DNA of 64,000 bases from Iamia sp963728655 (lineage in GTDB: Bacteria; Actinomycetota; Acidimicrobiia; Acidimicrobiales; Iamiaceae). The number at the start of each line of letters is the position of its first letter. Position 1 is the stretch's first letter. The position numbers and the translations under genes are program-made. The stretch covers positions 269,163-333,162 of the forward strand of contig CAVSLD010000005.1 in NCBI GenBank assembly GCA_963728655.1, read 5' to 3'. Below are positions 1 through 7,664 of this stretch, piece by piece. The notes beneath the pieces were generated by a model. The model was not told the DNA's origin, did not search any database, and saw nothing but the letters and a program-made list of their open reading frames with translations.

Positions 1-903
1 CACGGCCCACCCGCGCGCCGGCAGCACGGCCAGGCCGTAGCAGCCCAGCACCGTGCACCCGGCGCCCACCACGCCGGCCACGCCGACGCCGGCGGTGTAG
101 AGCTCGAAGACGATGAGGGCCAGGCCGGCCAGCAGCAGCAGGTAGGCGACGGCCGGGCTGGCCACCGTGTGCAGCAGCTGGTCGACGATCGGGAGCTTGG
201 AGAAGACCGGGATGGAGTCGCCCGCGACGGCCCGCTGGGAGCGTCCGTCGTCGGCCTGCACCACCTCGGTCTCCACGCCGTCGAGGCTGATCAGGAACGT
301 GCCCAGCACCGGGGCCGGCTCCTGGGCCAGCCCCAGGTCGAGGGCCTCCTGGGCGCCGACGGTGTCACGTCGGAGCCGCTCCGAGGCGTCGCGGAAGGCA
401 GGGCTCTGCTGGGCCGGGCCGACCACCGGGTCGCCCAGGTCGCCGAGACGGCTGCCCGGGGCGACGCCGACGCGGCAGGCCACCGACGCCAGCTGGGCCA
501 CGCCCTCGGTGGCCCGGGTGCCGGAGGGGCCCACCCAGACGGCCACGGGGACGGTGGAGGTGCGGACCTCCTCGATCAGCCCGGCCGTGGCGTCGTCGGA
601 GATGACGGTGCCGTTGCTGTTGACCTGGAGCACGAGCCAGGCCACGTCGGCCTCCTCGGCGTCGTCGATGCTGCGGCTGACGAAGCGGGCCAGCACGGGG
701 TCGAGCAGGCCGCTGACGGTGACCACGGAGATCTGCCCGCTGCCCTCGCCCGCGTCGGCGCACGCCTCGGTGACGGGATCGCCCTCGTCCTGGGCCCCGG
801 CGGGCCCGGCCGCGCCGACGACGAGCAGGGTGACCACGGCCAGCGCGGCGACGGCGAGAGCACCGATGCCCGGGGTGGTGGTCGATAGCCTGCGCATCGA
901 CAT
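1..903 (-). CDS. NfeD/ClpP-class membrane serine-protease-like protein (partial)
   Basis: The C-terminus lies beyond the window start; 301 residues are visible. A signal peptide (about residues 1-38, ending near GPAGAQ) is followed by a ClpP-class domain (about 50-190) and hydrophobic segments near the visible end, the NfeD layout. Known members cleave stomatin-type membrane proteins. The usual serine-bearing stretch (AASAG type) is replaced by GPSGTRATEGVAQL, and the usual NxPGG loop reads NSNGTV, so catalysis may be lost; that is inference. The ATG at 903 has an AAGGAG Shine-Dalgarno sequence directly upstream. The gene diverges from the ArsA-type pair with only about 6 bp between start codons. 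Confidence 0.75.
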   Translation of the reverse strand, partial: MSMRRLSTTTPGIGALAVAALAVVTLLVVGAAGPAGAQDEGDPVTEACADAGEGSGQISVVTVSGLLDPVLARFVSRSIDDAEEADVAWLVLQVNSNGTVISDDATAGLIEEVRTSTVPVAVWVGPSGTRATEGVAQLASVACRVGVAPGSRLGDLGDPVVGPAQQSPAFRDASERLRRDTVGAQEALDLGLAQEPAPVLGTFLISLDGVETEVVQADDGRSQRAVAGDSIPVFSKLPIVDQLLHTVASPAVAYLLLLAGLALIVFELYTAGVGVAGVVGAGCTVLGCYGLAVLPARGWAV

Positions 904-909
904 GGCTCC

Positions 910-1941
910 TTGGTGCGAACGACGGTGAGCGGCGAGGGACCAGCGGGGTTCTTCACCACGTCTCGGGTCGTCATCGTCGCCGGGAAGGGAGGCGTCGGCA
1001 AAACGACGGTCACCGCCGCCCTGGCCCGGGCCGCCGCCGACGAGGGCCTCACCCCCCTCGTGGTCGAGCTGGAGGGGAAGTCGGGACTGGCCGCCACCTA
1101 CGGCCGCGAGCCCCTCGACTACACCGAGCAGGTCCTGGCCCCGGCCGACCCCGACGCCGGGACCGGCGAGATCCGGGCCCGCACCCTCACCCCCGACGAC
1201 GCCCTCATCGAGTACCTGAAGGAGTCCGGGCTGAAGCGCCTGTCGAAGCGGCTGGTGTCGTCCGGCGTGGTCGACATGGTCGCCACCGCCATCCCCGGCA
1301 TCCGCGACATCGTCGTGCTGGGCAAGGTCAAGCAGATCGAGCGGGAGATGGCCGCCGGCGCCGACGGGGTGCCCGACGTGGTGCTCATCGACGCCCCCGC
1401 GGCCGGCCACGCCATCTCGTTCCTGCGCTCGGCCCAGGGGCTCATCGACGCCGTGCGGGTGGGGCCGATCCGGGGTCAGGCCGTCGAGGTCCAGAAGATG
1501 CTGTCGGACCCGTCCCGCACCCAGGTGGTGCTGGTCACCCTCCCGGAGGAGACGCCGGTCAACGAGCTGGTCGAGACCGCCTTCAGCCTGGAGGACGAGA
1601 TCGGGGTGAGCCTCGGGCCGGTGGTGGTCAACGGCCTGTACCCGCCCCTCGACGGGCTCGGCGCGGACCCCGCGGCCGCGGCCGAGGCGGCCGGGGTCGA
1701 CCTGGCCGAGGACGAGGCCGACGCCCTGGCGACGGCGGCCGACTTCCGCACCCACCGGGTGGCCCTGCAGGCCGAGCAGGTGGCCCGCCTGGCCGAGTCG
1801 CTCCCCCTCCCCCAGGTGCGCCTCCCGTACCTGTTCGACGCCGAGCCCGACCCCGACGGCCTGCGCGTCCTGGCCGCCGCCGTGCGGGACGGCCTGGCCG
1901 CCATCCCCGCGGTCGAGGTCGGCGACGGGGAGGCCCCGTGA
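910..1941 (+). CDS. ArsA/Get3-type ATPase, first subunit
   Basis: A 343-residue P-loop ATPase of the anion-transporting/Get3 family. The Walker A motif AGKGGVGKTT keeps the signature lysine of the SIMIBI class, and VVLIDAPAAGH is the Walker B/switch region. Length and pairing resemble mycobacterial Rv3679, the partner of Rv3680 in a Get3-like heterodimer. No transmembrane ArsB pump is adjacent, so arsenic export is not implied. The start is uncertain: TTG 910, GTG 913 and GTG 925 are all in frame, and the divergent neighbour starts at 903. The stop overlaps the next start as GTGA, so the two genes are probably co-translated. Confidence 0.88.
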   Translation: MVRTTVSGEGPAGFFTTSRVVIVAGKGGVGKTTVTAALARAAADEGLTPLVVELEGKSGLAATYGREPLDYTEQVLAPADPDAGTGEIRARTLTPDDALIEYLKESGLKRLSKRLVSSGVVDMVATAIPGIRDIVVLGKVKQIEREMAAGADGVPDVVLIDAPAAGHAISFLRSAQGLIDAVRVGPIRGQAVEVQKMLSDPSRTQVVLVTLPEETPVNELVETAFSLEDEIGVSLGPVVVNGLYPPLDGLGADPAAAAEAAGVDLAEDEADALATAADFRTHRVALQAEQVARLAESLPLPQVRLPYLFDAEPDPDGLRVLAAAVRDGLAAIPAVEVGDGEAP

Positions 1942-3065
1942 GCCCGGACGCGGCCCCCGCCGCCCCGACCCGGGTCCCGGCTGCCTCGCTGGCCGAGCTG
2001 GTCGACACGGCCGAGATCGTCATCTGCTGCGGCTCCGGCGGCGTGGGCAAGACCACGTCGGCTGCGGTGCTGGCCACCAAGGCCGCCCGCGAGGGCCGGC
2101 GCGCCGTCGTCGTGACCATCGACCCGGCCCGGCGCCTGGCCGACGCCCTCGGCCTGGAGGGCATCGGCAACACTCCCACCCGCATCGAGGGGGACTGGGA
2201 CGGTGAGCTCTCCGCAGTGATGCTCGACACCAAGTCGACCTTCGACTCGGTGGTGCAGCGCTACGCCGAGGACGACGCCCAGGCCGAGCGCATCTTCGCC
2301 AACCGCTTCTACAAGAACCTCTCCGGGGCGCTGTCGGGCACCCAGGAGTACATGGCCATGGAGAAGCTCTACGAGCTCCAGGCCGACGACGCCTTCGACC
2401 TGGTGGTGGTCGACACCCCGCCCACCCGCCACGCCCTCGACTTCCTCGACGCCCCCCGCAACCTCACCCGCTTCCTCGACCACCGCCTGTACCGGGTGCT
2501 CACCGCCCCCACCCGGGGCGTGATGAAGGCGGTGAACAAGGCGGCCACCACGTTCATCCGGTCGGTGACCAAGGTGGTCGGCGCCGAGGTGTTCGACGAC
2601 GCCATCGCCTTCTTCCAGGCCTTCGAGGGCATGGAGGACGGCTTCCGGGAGCGGGCCGAGGCCGTGCTCCAGCTCCTCGACGACCCCCGCACCGCCTTCG
2701 TGCTGGTGGCCTCGCCCCAGCGCGACACGGTGGCCGAGGCCCGCTACTTCGCCGAGCGCTTGGCCGAGGCCGACATCCCCGTCGCGGGGCTGATCGTCAA
2801 CCGGGTGCACCCCCGCTTCACCGACGAGGCGCCCGCCGACCTGCGGGACCGGGCCCGGGCGACCGAGGGCACGGACCTGGCGGACCTCTACGACAACCTG
2901 GCCGACTTCGCCCTCATCGCCGGGCGCGACGACGCCAACCTCCGCGGCCTGGCCGAGCAGGTCGCCCCCGCGCCGGTGGCGCGGGTGCCGTTCCTGCGCT
3001 CCGACGTCCACGACCTCGACGGCCTCGCCGAGATCGCCCACCACCTCTTCGCCGACCAGGGCTGA
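1938..3065 (+). CDS. ArsA/Get3-type ATPase, second subunit
   Basis: A 375-residue paralogue of the preceding protein, similar in size to Rv3680. The P-loop reads CGSGGVGKTTS, so the signature lysine present in the first subunit is replaced by serine; the two halves are therefore not equivalent. VVVDTPPTRHALDF is the Walker B/switch II-like segment, and TIDPARRLADALG matches the family motif after the first strand. It begins at a GTG that overlaps the upstream stop (GTGA) and is followed by the paired dyad repeats at 3107-3212. A heterodimeric Get3-like complex is inferred from the family; the client is unknown. Confidence 0.88.
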   Translation: MSPDAAPAAPTRVPAASLAELVDTAEIVICCGSGGVGKTTSAAVLATKAAREGRRAVVVTIDPARRLADALGLEGIGNTPTRIEGDWDGELSAVMLDTKSTFDSVVQRYAEDDAQAERIFANRFYKNLSGALSGTQEYMAMEKLYELQADDAFDLVVVDTPPTRHALDFLDAPRNLTRFLDHRLYRVLTAPTRGVMKAVNKAATTFIRSVTKVVGAEVFDDAIAFFQAFEGMEDGFRERAEAVLQLLDDPRTAFVLVASPQRDTVAEARYFAERLAEADIPVAGLIVNRVHPRFTDEAPADLRDRARATEGTDLADLYDNLADFALIAGRDDANLRGLAEQVAPAPVARVPFLRSDVHDLDGLAEIAHHLFADQG

Positions 3066-3106
3066 GCTGACCGGGTCACGGCCGCAGCCGACCGTCCGTC
3101 CGTCCC

Positions 3107-3212
3107 TTCTGACGCGCCCATGCGTCACTGGTGACGCACCTGCGCGTCAGAACCGGTGCCCGTCCCTTCTGACACGCCCATGCGTCACTGGTGACGCATC
3201 CCCGCGTCAGAA
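3107..3212. repeat. Two tandem 46-bp dyad repeats (TTCTGAC...GTCAGAA)
   Basis: There are two copies 60 bp apart (3107-3152 and 3167-3212). Each nests two inverted repeats: outer arms TTCTGACGCG / CGCGTCAGAA (one mismatch in copy 2) and inner arms TGCGTCAC / GTGACGCA around TG. They lie between convergent genes (ATPase stop 3065, STAS stop 3255), so they could end transcription from both sides, but there is no T-run. The same TTCTGA...TCAGAA ends recur as a pair at 12625-12741. Confidence 0.85.
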
Positions 3213-3254
3213 CCGGGGCCGCCCGCCCGTGAGGGGACGCCCGCTCGGGGGGGA

Positions 3255-3602
3255 CTAGGAGTCGCCCGCGCCGGCGAGGACCGCGGCGGCGGCGTCGACG
3301 GTCTCCTCGACGGGGACGATGCGGTCGAACCCGGTGGTGTGCAGGAGGCGGGTGAGGGTCTGGCGCCCGCAGGCCACGGCCACCTCGCCGCCGGACTCCC
3401 GGGTGCGGCGGATGCCGCCGATGAGGGCGCCCAGGCCGGCCGAGTCCATGAAGGGGACGTTGGAGAGGTCGATCAGCAGGCGGCTGGCCTCGGCCACCCC
3501 GCTGAGGGCCTCGCGGAAGTCGTTCACCGTGTAGGCGTCGAGCTCCCCGACCGGGCGGCAGAGCGTGTAGTCGTCGGTCGCGGTGACCTCGATCTCGAGC
3601 AT
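3255..3602 (-). CDS. STAS-domain anti-sigma factor antagonist
   Basis: A 115-residue single-domain protein of the SpoIIAA/RsbV type. These proteins bind an anti-sigma kinase and release a sigma factor when unphosphorylated. The phospho-acceptor motif VPFMDSAGLGALIGG, with serine in DSAG, lies near residue 53, and the whole length fits one STAS fold. The start is ATG 3602 with an AGGAG sequence upstream, and a possible -10 element TACCAT at 3674-3679. No anti-sigma kinase gene adjoins it, so the partner is encoded elsewhere. A lone receiver protein is divergently encoded just upstream. Confidence 0.88.
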   Translation of the reverse strand: MLEIEVTATDDYTLCRPVGELDAYTVNDFREALSGVAEASRLLIDLSNVPFMDSAGLGALIGGIRRTRESGGEVAVACGRQTLTRLLHTTGFDRIVPVEETVDAAAAVLAGAGDS

Positions 3603-3748
3603 CGGTCGACTCCTGGCGGACGACGGGTGGCGGGCCGGGCACCGTGCCCGGCGCCCACCACGGGCGGACCGGCATGGTACCGGCCCGGCCCCCGCCCCGA
3701 CGGTGAGCAGGGCGCCGACGCCACGTGGAGCGCACCGGGGCGCGCCAC

Positions 3749-3754
3749 TAGGGT
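3749..3754 (+). promoter_or_regulatory. -10 element of a leaderless promoter
   Basis: TAGGGT ends 6 nt before the GTG at 3761, placing the predicted transcript start on the start codon. No Shine-Dalgarno sequence is present. Confidence 0.55.
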
Positions 3755-3760
3755 TCGCCC

Positions 3761-4186
3761 GTGCCCCCTGCCCGCACCGTGCTCCTCGCCACCGACGCCG
3801 ACTGGATCGCCGACGACGTCGACGCCGCCCTGGCCGACGACGACACCGAGATCGTCCGCACCCGGGTGGGCGCCGACGTGCGGGACCTCACCGCCGAGCT
3901 CGAGCCCGACCTGGTGATCCTCGACCTGCAGATCGGCAACATGGGCGGCATGGCGGCCTGCATGGCCCTCCGGCTGGAGGAGGGCAGCGGTCGCCTCGAG
4001 CCCGTCCCGGTGCTGATGCTGCTCGATCGGCCCCACGACGCCTTCCTGGCCAAGCGGTCGGCCGCCGACGGCTGGATCACCAAGCCCCTCGACCCGTTCC
4101 GCCTCCGTCGCGCCGCCACCGCGCTGCTGGCCGGCGACGAGTGGCACGACGGCGTCGACCCCTCGGTGGACGCCGTCGCCCCCTGA
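3761..4186 (+). CDS. Single-domain response regulator (receiver protein)
   Basis: A 141-residue protein with one CheY-like receiver fold and no output domain. The likely phospho-acceptor is the aspartate in LVILDLQIG, the conserved lysine is in WITKPLDPF, and the N-terminal acidic pocket reads LLATDADW. It may act by protein contact or in a phosphorelay; no histidine kinase is adjacent. The GTG start is fixed by the -10 element 6 nt upstream, indicating a leaderless message. It is divergent from the STAS gene, and tRNA-Pro follows on the same strand. Confidence 0.85.
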   Translation: MPPARTVLLATDADWIADDVDAALADDDTEIVRTRVGADVRDLTAELEPDLVILDLQIGNMGGMAACMALRLEEGSGRLEPVPVLMLLDRPHDAFLAKRSAADGWITKPLDPFRLRRAATALLAGDEWHDGVDPSVDAVAP

Positions 4187-4216
4187 TCCCGCCTCGGGCG
4201 GTGCCCCGCCCATCCA

Positions 4217-4247
4217 TTGGAGGATCACGCCGACGGGGCGGTAACGT
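4217..4247 (+). promoter_or_regulatory. Probable promoter of tRNA-Pro
   Basis: TTGGAG (4217-4222) and TAACGT (4242-4247) are separated by 19 bp. The -10 element ends 10 nt before the mature tRNA 5' end. The spacing is slightly long for sigma-70. Confidence 0.45.
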
Positions 4248-4257
4248 CGGATCCGCA

Positions 4258-4334
4258 CGGGGTGTGGCGCAGCTTGGCAGCGCGCTTCGTTCGGGACGAA
4301 GAGGTCGTGGGTTCAAATCCCGCCACCCCGACCA
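4258..4334 (+). tRNA. tRNA-Pro (anticodon CGG)
   Basis: A complete cloverleaf: acceptor CGGGGTG pairs with CACCCCG, D-arm GCGC/GCGC, anticodon stem CTTCG/CGAAG around loop TTCGGGA (anticodon CGG, reading CCG), T-arm GTGGG/CCCGC with loop TTCAAAT. The 3' CCA is encoded (4332-4334). The region from the T-loop onward is the first unit of the tandem array that follows. Confidence 0.96.
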
Positions 4335-4641
4335 CGTGACCACGAGGGCCGGCCCCCTGGGTCGGCCCTCGTCGCGCACCCACGCCACCCCACCACCCGA
4401 CAGGCCGCGGCCTTCACATCCCACCACCCCGACCACGTGACCACGAGGGCCGGCCCCCTGGGTCGGCCCTCGTCGCGCACCCACGCCACCCCACCACCCG
4501 ACAGGCCGCGGCCTTCACATCCCACCACCCCGACCACGTGACCACGAGGGCCGGCCCCCTGGTCGGCCCGTCGCACCCACGCCACCCCACCACCCGACAG
4601 GCCGCGGCCTTCACATCCCGCCACCCCGACCACGTGACCAG
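4312..4641 (+). repeat. 101-bp tandem array built from the tRNA-Pro 3' end and its terminator
   Basis: Units start at 4312, 4413, 4514 and 4610 (periods 101, 101 and 96 bp; the last is about 32 bp). Each begins with a copy of the tRNA 3' end: TTCAAATCCCGCCACCCCG in the tRNA, TTCACATCCC(A/G)CCACCCCG in the later units, followed by ACCA. Each full unit then carries a GC hairpin with arms GAGGGCCG and CGGCCCTC that looks like the tRNA terminator; unit 3 has lost 5 nt there. The array fills the gap to the next gene, and no open frame in it looks coding. Confidence 0.9.
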
Positions 4642-4689
4642 GTCCTGAGCCCGGCCCCACGGCTCGCCCGGAGGTGCGAACATGGCGCC

Positions 4690-5540
4690 ATGACGACGCT
4701 GCCACCCGACACCCAGGTGCACTGGGCCGGTGAGTCCGGCGCCCAGGAGGGGCCGGCCCCCGCCCGCGACGTGGTGGGCTGGATCCAGGGCGGCCACCTC
4801 CCCCGCACCACGCGGATCTGGTGGCCCGAGGCCGACGGCTGGGTCCCCGCCTCCGAGGTGCCGGGGTGGGGCGACCTGCTCGCCCCGCCGGCTCCCCCGG
4901 CGGGGACGGCGGCGCCCGGGGCGCCGGCCCCGACACCCGCTCCCGGCGGCGGGCACGCCACCGACGCCCTGATGGACGGGCTGTCGGACCAGGAGCTCGA
5001 CGACGAGTTCATCGCCCTCGTCGACCGCAGCTGGGCCATCTACAAGGACACCGAGAAGGCAGCCACCATCGACGAGGCCGTCGTCGGCGGCCTGGTCACC
5101 GCCATGGTCGACAGCGGCTTCGTCCTGATCGACATCGCCACCGCCGGTCGGCACTCGATGCGCTTCGAGGTCCCCACCACCGGCGCCCGGGTCACCATCG
5201 AGCTCCAGCACCTCACCCCCGGCCTGGCCGAGGCCAAGGTCACCGGCCACCTGGCCAACCTCGCCGTCGGCTACGGCGAGCGCCTGGGCAACGCCGGCCA
5301 GATCGGCCAGGCCCTGCGCACCGAGGTGGCCAGCAGCTTCGTCGCCACCCCGGAGCCTGGCACGTCAGCTTCGACGCCGACATCTCGTCGGGCTACGTCT
5401 ACGCCAGCATCGACCTCTACCTCGAGCCCGAGCGCTACGTCGGCGACGACCTCGTCGTCGACCACGACCTGCTGCGCCGCCACGTGGCGGCCCTGGTCCA
5501 CACCATGCGCACCTTCGTCCACTCCCGCTTCGGCAGCTGA
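4690..5540 (+). CDS. GYF_2-like plus YbjN-like protein, frame-disrupted
   Basis: Residues 1-60 resemble a GYF_2/DUF4339 module (tryptophan-rich, ending WVPASEVPGW). An Ala/Pro linker and then a YbjN-like fold follow (FVLIDIATAGRHSMRFEV onward). Near 5347-5358 the frame must shift by one base: after SSFVATP the sense continues as AWHVSFDADISSGYVYASIDLYLEP to a stop at 5540. The literal frame instead runs on into the next gene and makes a false 463-residue fusion. The total length is 851 nt, one short of whole codons, so a missing base is likely. YbjN-like proteins resemble secretion chaperones; the function here is unknown. Confidence 0.65.
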
Positions 5541-5550
5541 GGAGACCCCC

Positions 5551-6081
5551 GTGCCCCTGCTCAAGGCCCTCAACAACCACGCCCACAAGACCGAGCTGCG
5601 CGAGTCCAAGGACGAGATCGTCGTGGGCGAGATCATCCGCGGCCTGTCGCACCAGGGCTGGGCCTGCCACCAGGTCGTGGCCGACAGCGACCGCCAGCAG
5701 GTCGGCTTCAAGCCCAAGGGCGACCCGGTGCTCTCGGCCGTCTACATCGTGGTCGACCGCCGCACCGGCACCGGCGCGGTGTCCGCCGCGCTGGGCTCCA
5801 AGACCACCGTCGCCATCTCGGCCGAGGCCCGCAACAAGGTGTCGGACCCCGACGACCTGGCCGCCATGTGGCGCACCGACCTGGCCAACCTGTTCAAGGT
5901 GCCGGTCCACGGCGAGGTCCGGGTCAACCACCAGCTCAACAAGATCGTGGCCCGCACCCACCACCTGGTCGACCTCGACCACTACGTGCAGGGCACCCAC
6001 GTCGACACCTCCCAGCTGGTGCCGTGGCTGGTGGGCCAGGTCGACAACCTGCGCCAGCACCTCGCCCCCCACAAGAAGTAG
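5551..6081 (+). CDS. YbjN-like hypothetical protein
   Basis: A 176-residue protein starting at GTG 5551 with a GAGGAG Shine-Dalgarno sequence 6 nt upstream, 10 bp after the stop of the GYF/YbjN gene. It has alternating strands and helices with motifs such as QQVGFKPKGDPVLSAVY and DLAAMWRTDLANLFKVP, and no signal peptide or membrane span. I place it loosely near the YbjN/T3SS-chaperone-like fold because of its neighbour; the sequence alone does not give a function. The two genes are probably co-transcribed and may form a complex. Confidence 0.6.
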   Translation: MPLLKALNNHAHKTELRESKDEIVVGEIIRGLSHQGWACHQVVADSDRQQVGFKPKGDPVLSAVYIVVDRRTGTGAVSAALGSKTTVAISAEARNKVSDPDDLAAMWRTDLANLFKVPVHGEVRVNHQLNKIVARTHHLVDLDHYVQGTHVDTSQLVPWLVGQVDNLRQHLAPHKK

Positions 6082-6099
6082 GGCGCCGTCCCCCCCTCC

Positions 6100-6105
6100 T
6101 AGGGT
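6100..6105 (+). promoter_or_regulatory. -10 element of a leaderless promoter
   Basis: TAGGGT lies 6 nt before the GTG at 6112 and fixes that start. Confidence 0.5.
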
Positions 6106-6111
6106 GCGGCG

Positions 6112-6393
6112 GTGGAGATCGCCGAGTTCCAGCGCCGCATCGCCGAGGCCTACGGGGCCCGCGACGAGGCCCGGGGCCGACCCGCCACCGTGGCCTGGCT
6201 GGCCGAGGAGGTCGGCGAGCTGGCCCAGGCCTCCCGCAAGGGCACGCCCGACCAGCAGCTCCACGAGCTGGGCGACGTCCTGGCCTGGCTGGCCTCGCTC
6301 GCCCACCAGCTCGGCCTCTCCCTCGAGGAGGCCGCAGCCCGCTACGCCGAGGGCTGCCCCCGCTGCGGCACCAGCCCCTGCACCTGCCCGTAG
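6112..6393 (+). CDS. MazG-like nucleotide pyrophosphohydrolase with zinc-knuckle tail
   Basis: A 93-residue all-alpha NTP-PPase of the MazG-like/dCTPase type. Metal-binding acidic motifs are visible as EEVGELAQA and ELGDVLAWL. The C-terminus ends in CPRCGTSPCTCP, a short cysteine cluster that may bind zinc. Such enzymes hydrolyse non-canonical or excess (d)NTPs to monophosphates; the substrate here cannot be read from sequence. The start is GTG 6112, supported by the leaderless -10 element. It converges on the NUDIX gene, with a perfect palindrome between them. Confidence 0.85.
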   Translation: MEIAEFQRRIAEAYGARDEARGRPATVAWLAEEVGELAQASRKGTPDQQLHELGDVLAWLASLAHQLGLSLEEAAARYAEGCPRCGTSPCTCP

Positions 6394-6434
6394 CGCCGCC
6401 CCGCCCGCCCACGACGGCGCGACCCCGTCGCCGT

Positions 6435-6463
6435 GGACAGGTTGTGCCTGGCACAACCTGTCC
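6435..6463. terminator. Perfect 29-bp palindrome between convergent genes
   Basis: The arms GGACAGGTTGTGCC and GGCACAACCTGTCC (14 bp each) flank a single T. It lies between the mazG-like stop (6393) and the NUDIX stop (6540). A bidirectional terminator, a repeated extragenic palindrome or a regulator site are all possible. A 1-nt spacer is too tight for an RNA hairpin loop unless the innermost pairs open. Confidence 0.6.
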
Positions 6464-6539
6464 CCCCTCCACACCGGCGACGCTCGCCAGCGGTCTTGCT
6501 CACCCCGCGTCGCAGGAACGGACGACGCGCGACCGAGCG

Positions 6540-7350
6540 TCAGTCGTGACCGAGCTCGCCGCGGCCGACGGTGCCGGTGACCAGGCCGAGGAGCTGGCGG
6601 AGCATGGCGGCGGTGGCCCCCCAGACGGTGTCACCGTAGAGGTCGAAGAACACGATGGGACGGGAGAACCCGCCCATGTGCCACCGCTCCTCGCGGAACA
6701 CCTCGGGGAGCCATGAGCTCCGACAGCGGGACCTGGATCACCCCGTCCACCTCCGCCGAGCGGGGGGCGACGTCGGGCGGCCCGGGCAGGGCTCCGACCC
6801 AGGGGATGATGAACGACCCGCTGGTGATGGTGGCCAGGTGGTCGAGCTCGCCGATGATCTCGACGCTGCCGGGCTCGAGGCCGATCTCCTCCTCGGACTC
6901 CCGCAGGGCGGTGTGGACCAGGTCGCGGTCGTCGGGCTCGCGCCGACCGCCGGGGAAGCTGACCTCGCCGGCGTGGGCCCGCATGGCCAGCCCCCGGCGG
7001 GTGAGCACCACCCAGGCCTCGCCGTCGCGCTCGTAGAGCGGGGCCAGGACGGCGGAGGGCACGGCGGGACGGTCGGTGAGGCCCATCTCGGCCCGCACCT
7101 GGGCCGACACCGATGCGGTGGCGGCCCCGAAGCCGCCCCGCTCCACGGGCGACTCGACCGCCTCTCCAGCCCCCGCCAGCGCGGCCCGGACGTCGGCCAG
7201 GGTGGGCCGACGGCGGTGCTCGGCCACGTCGGCCCACGGGGCGGGGCCACCCGGGCTGGTGCCCCCCTCCGGGACCGGGATGCGCTGGGGACCCCCGCGC
7301 CGGGGGGTCGGGAGGTCGGCCGGGGCGGCCGGGTCAGGCGGGGGCGTCAC
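6540..7350 (-). CDS. NUDIX hydrolase, CoA-pyrophosphatase type, frame-disrupted
   Basis: The Nudix box is clear as GEVSFPGGRREPDDRD...ALRESEEEIGL, with the preceding LTRRGLAMRAHAGEVSFPGG typical of CoA-diphosphatase (CoAse) members that cleave CoA to phosphopantetheine. After SELMAP the literal frame turns Arg-rich. Removing one C from the CCCC run at 6705-6708 restores EVFREERWHMGGFSRPIVFFDL and a stop at 6540. At 811 nt the gene is one base over whole codons, as expected for a spurious insertion. GTG 7350 overlaps the upstream gene's end by 17 bp, so the two are coupled. Confidence 0.8.
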
Positions 7351-7651
7351 CGCTCGCAGCGGCCTGGGCCAGGCTCTCGAGGAGGACCGGGGCGCCCTCG
7401 TCGCGCAGCACCTCGAGGAGGGGCTGCGGCGGCCGGTTGCCGGTCTCCCACTCCATCCACGACGCCAGCATGGCGGTGGCGTCGGTGCCCTCCGGCCCGG
7501 TGGCGTCGGGGTCGGCGGCCAGGTGCTCGATGATGTCGCGCATCCCGCCGGTCTTCAGGTCGGCGACCACCCGGCCGGCGGTGGAGGTCTCGGTCTCCCA
7601 GTCGCGCCAGGACGACAGCAGCTTGGCCGGGTCGGCGGGAGGACGGTCCAT
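7334..7651 (-). CDS. Hypothetical protein
   Basis: A 105-residue soluble protein, acidic and tryptophan-bearing (LLSSWRDWETETSTAGRV; MLASWMEWETGNRPP). The two similar SWxxWET segments suggest an internal duplication of about 50 residues. I recognise no family. The start is set at ATG 7651 because the upstream in-frame ATG 7660 lies inside a -10 element (TAGGAT, 7659-7664) that ends 7 nt before 7651, indicating a leaderless message. The 3' end overlaps the NUDIX start. Confidence 0.65.
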   Translation of the reverse strand: MDRPPADPAKLLSSWRDWETETSTAGRVVADLKTGGMRDIIEHLAADPDATGPEGTDATAMLASWMEWETGNRPPQPLLEVLRDEGAPVLLESLAQAAASGDAPA

Positions 7652-7658
7652 GGCCGTC

Positions 7659-7664
7659 ATCCTA
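7659..7664 (-). promoter_or_regulatory. -10 element of a leaderless promoter
   Basis: On the minus strand TAGGAT ends 7 nt before the ATG at 7651. It overlaps an alternative ATG at 7660 and so argues against that start. Confidence 0.45.

Noticed and set aside
910..3065. Arsenic-resistance operon
   Set aside because: The ATPases are ArsA/Get3-like but no arsB, arsR, arsC or arsD is present; the paired layout matches the Get3-like mycobacterial type.
1476..3128. A 550-residue minus-strand open frame opposite the ATPase genes
   Set aside because: It is the antisense shadow of two well-recognised ATPases in GC-rich DNA, is His/Gly/Val-rich and has no family features. The same holds for many long frames (e.g. 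20188-21174, 27523-29055, 32425-35445).
4312..4641. CRISPR array
   Set aside because: The repeats are 96-101 bp with no unique spacers and derive from the adjacent tRNA; no cas genes are nearby.
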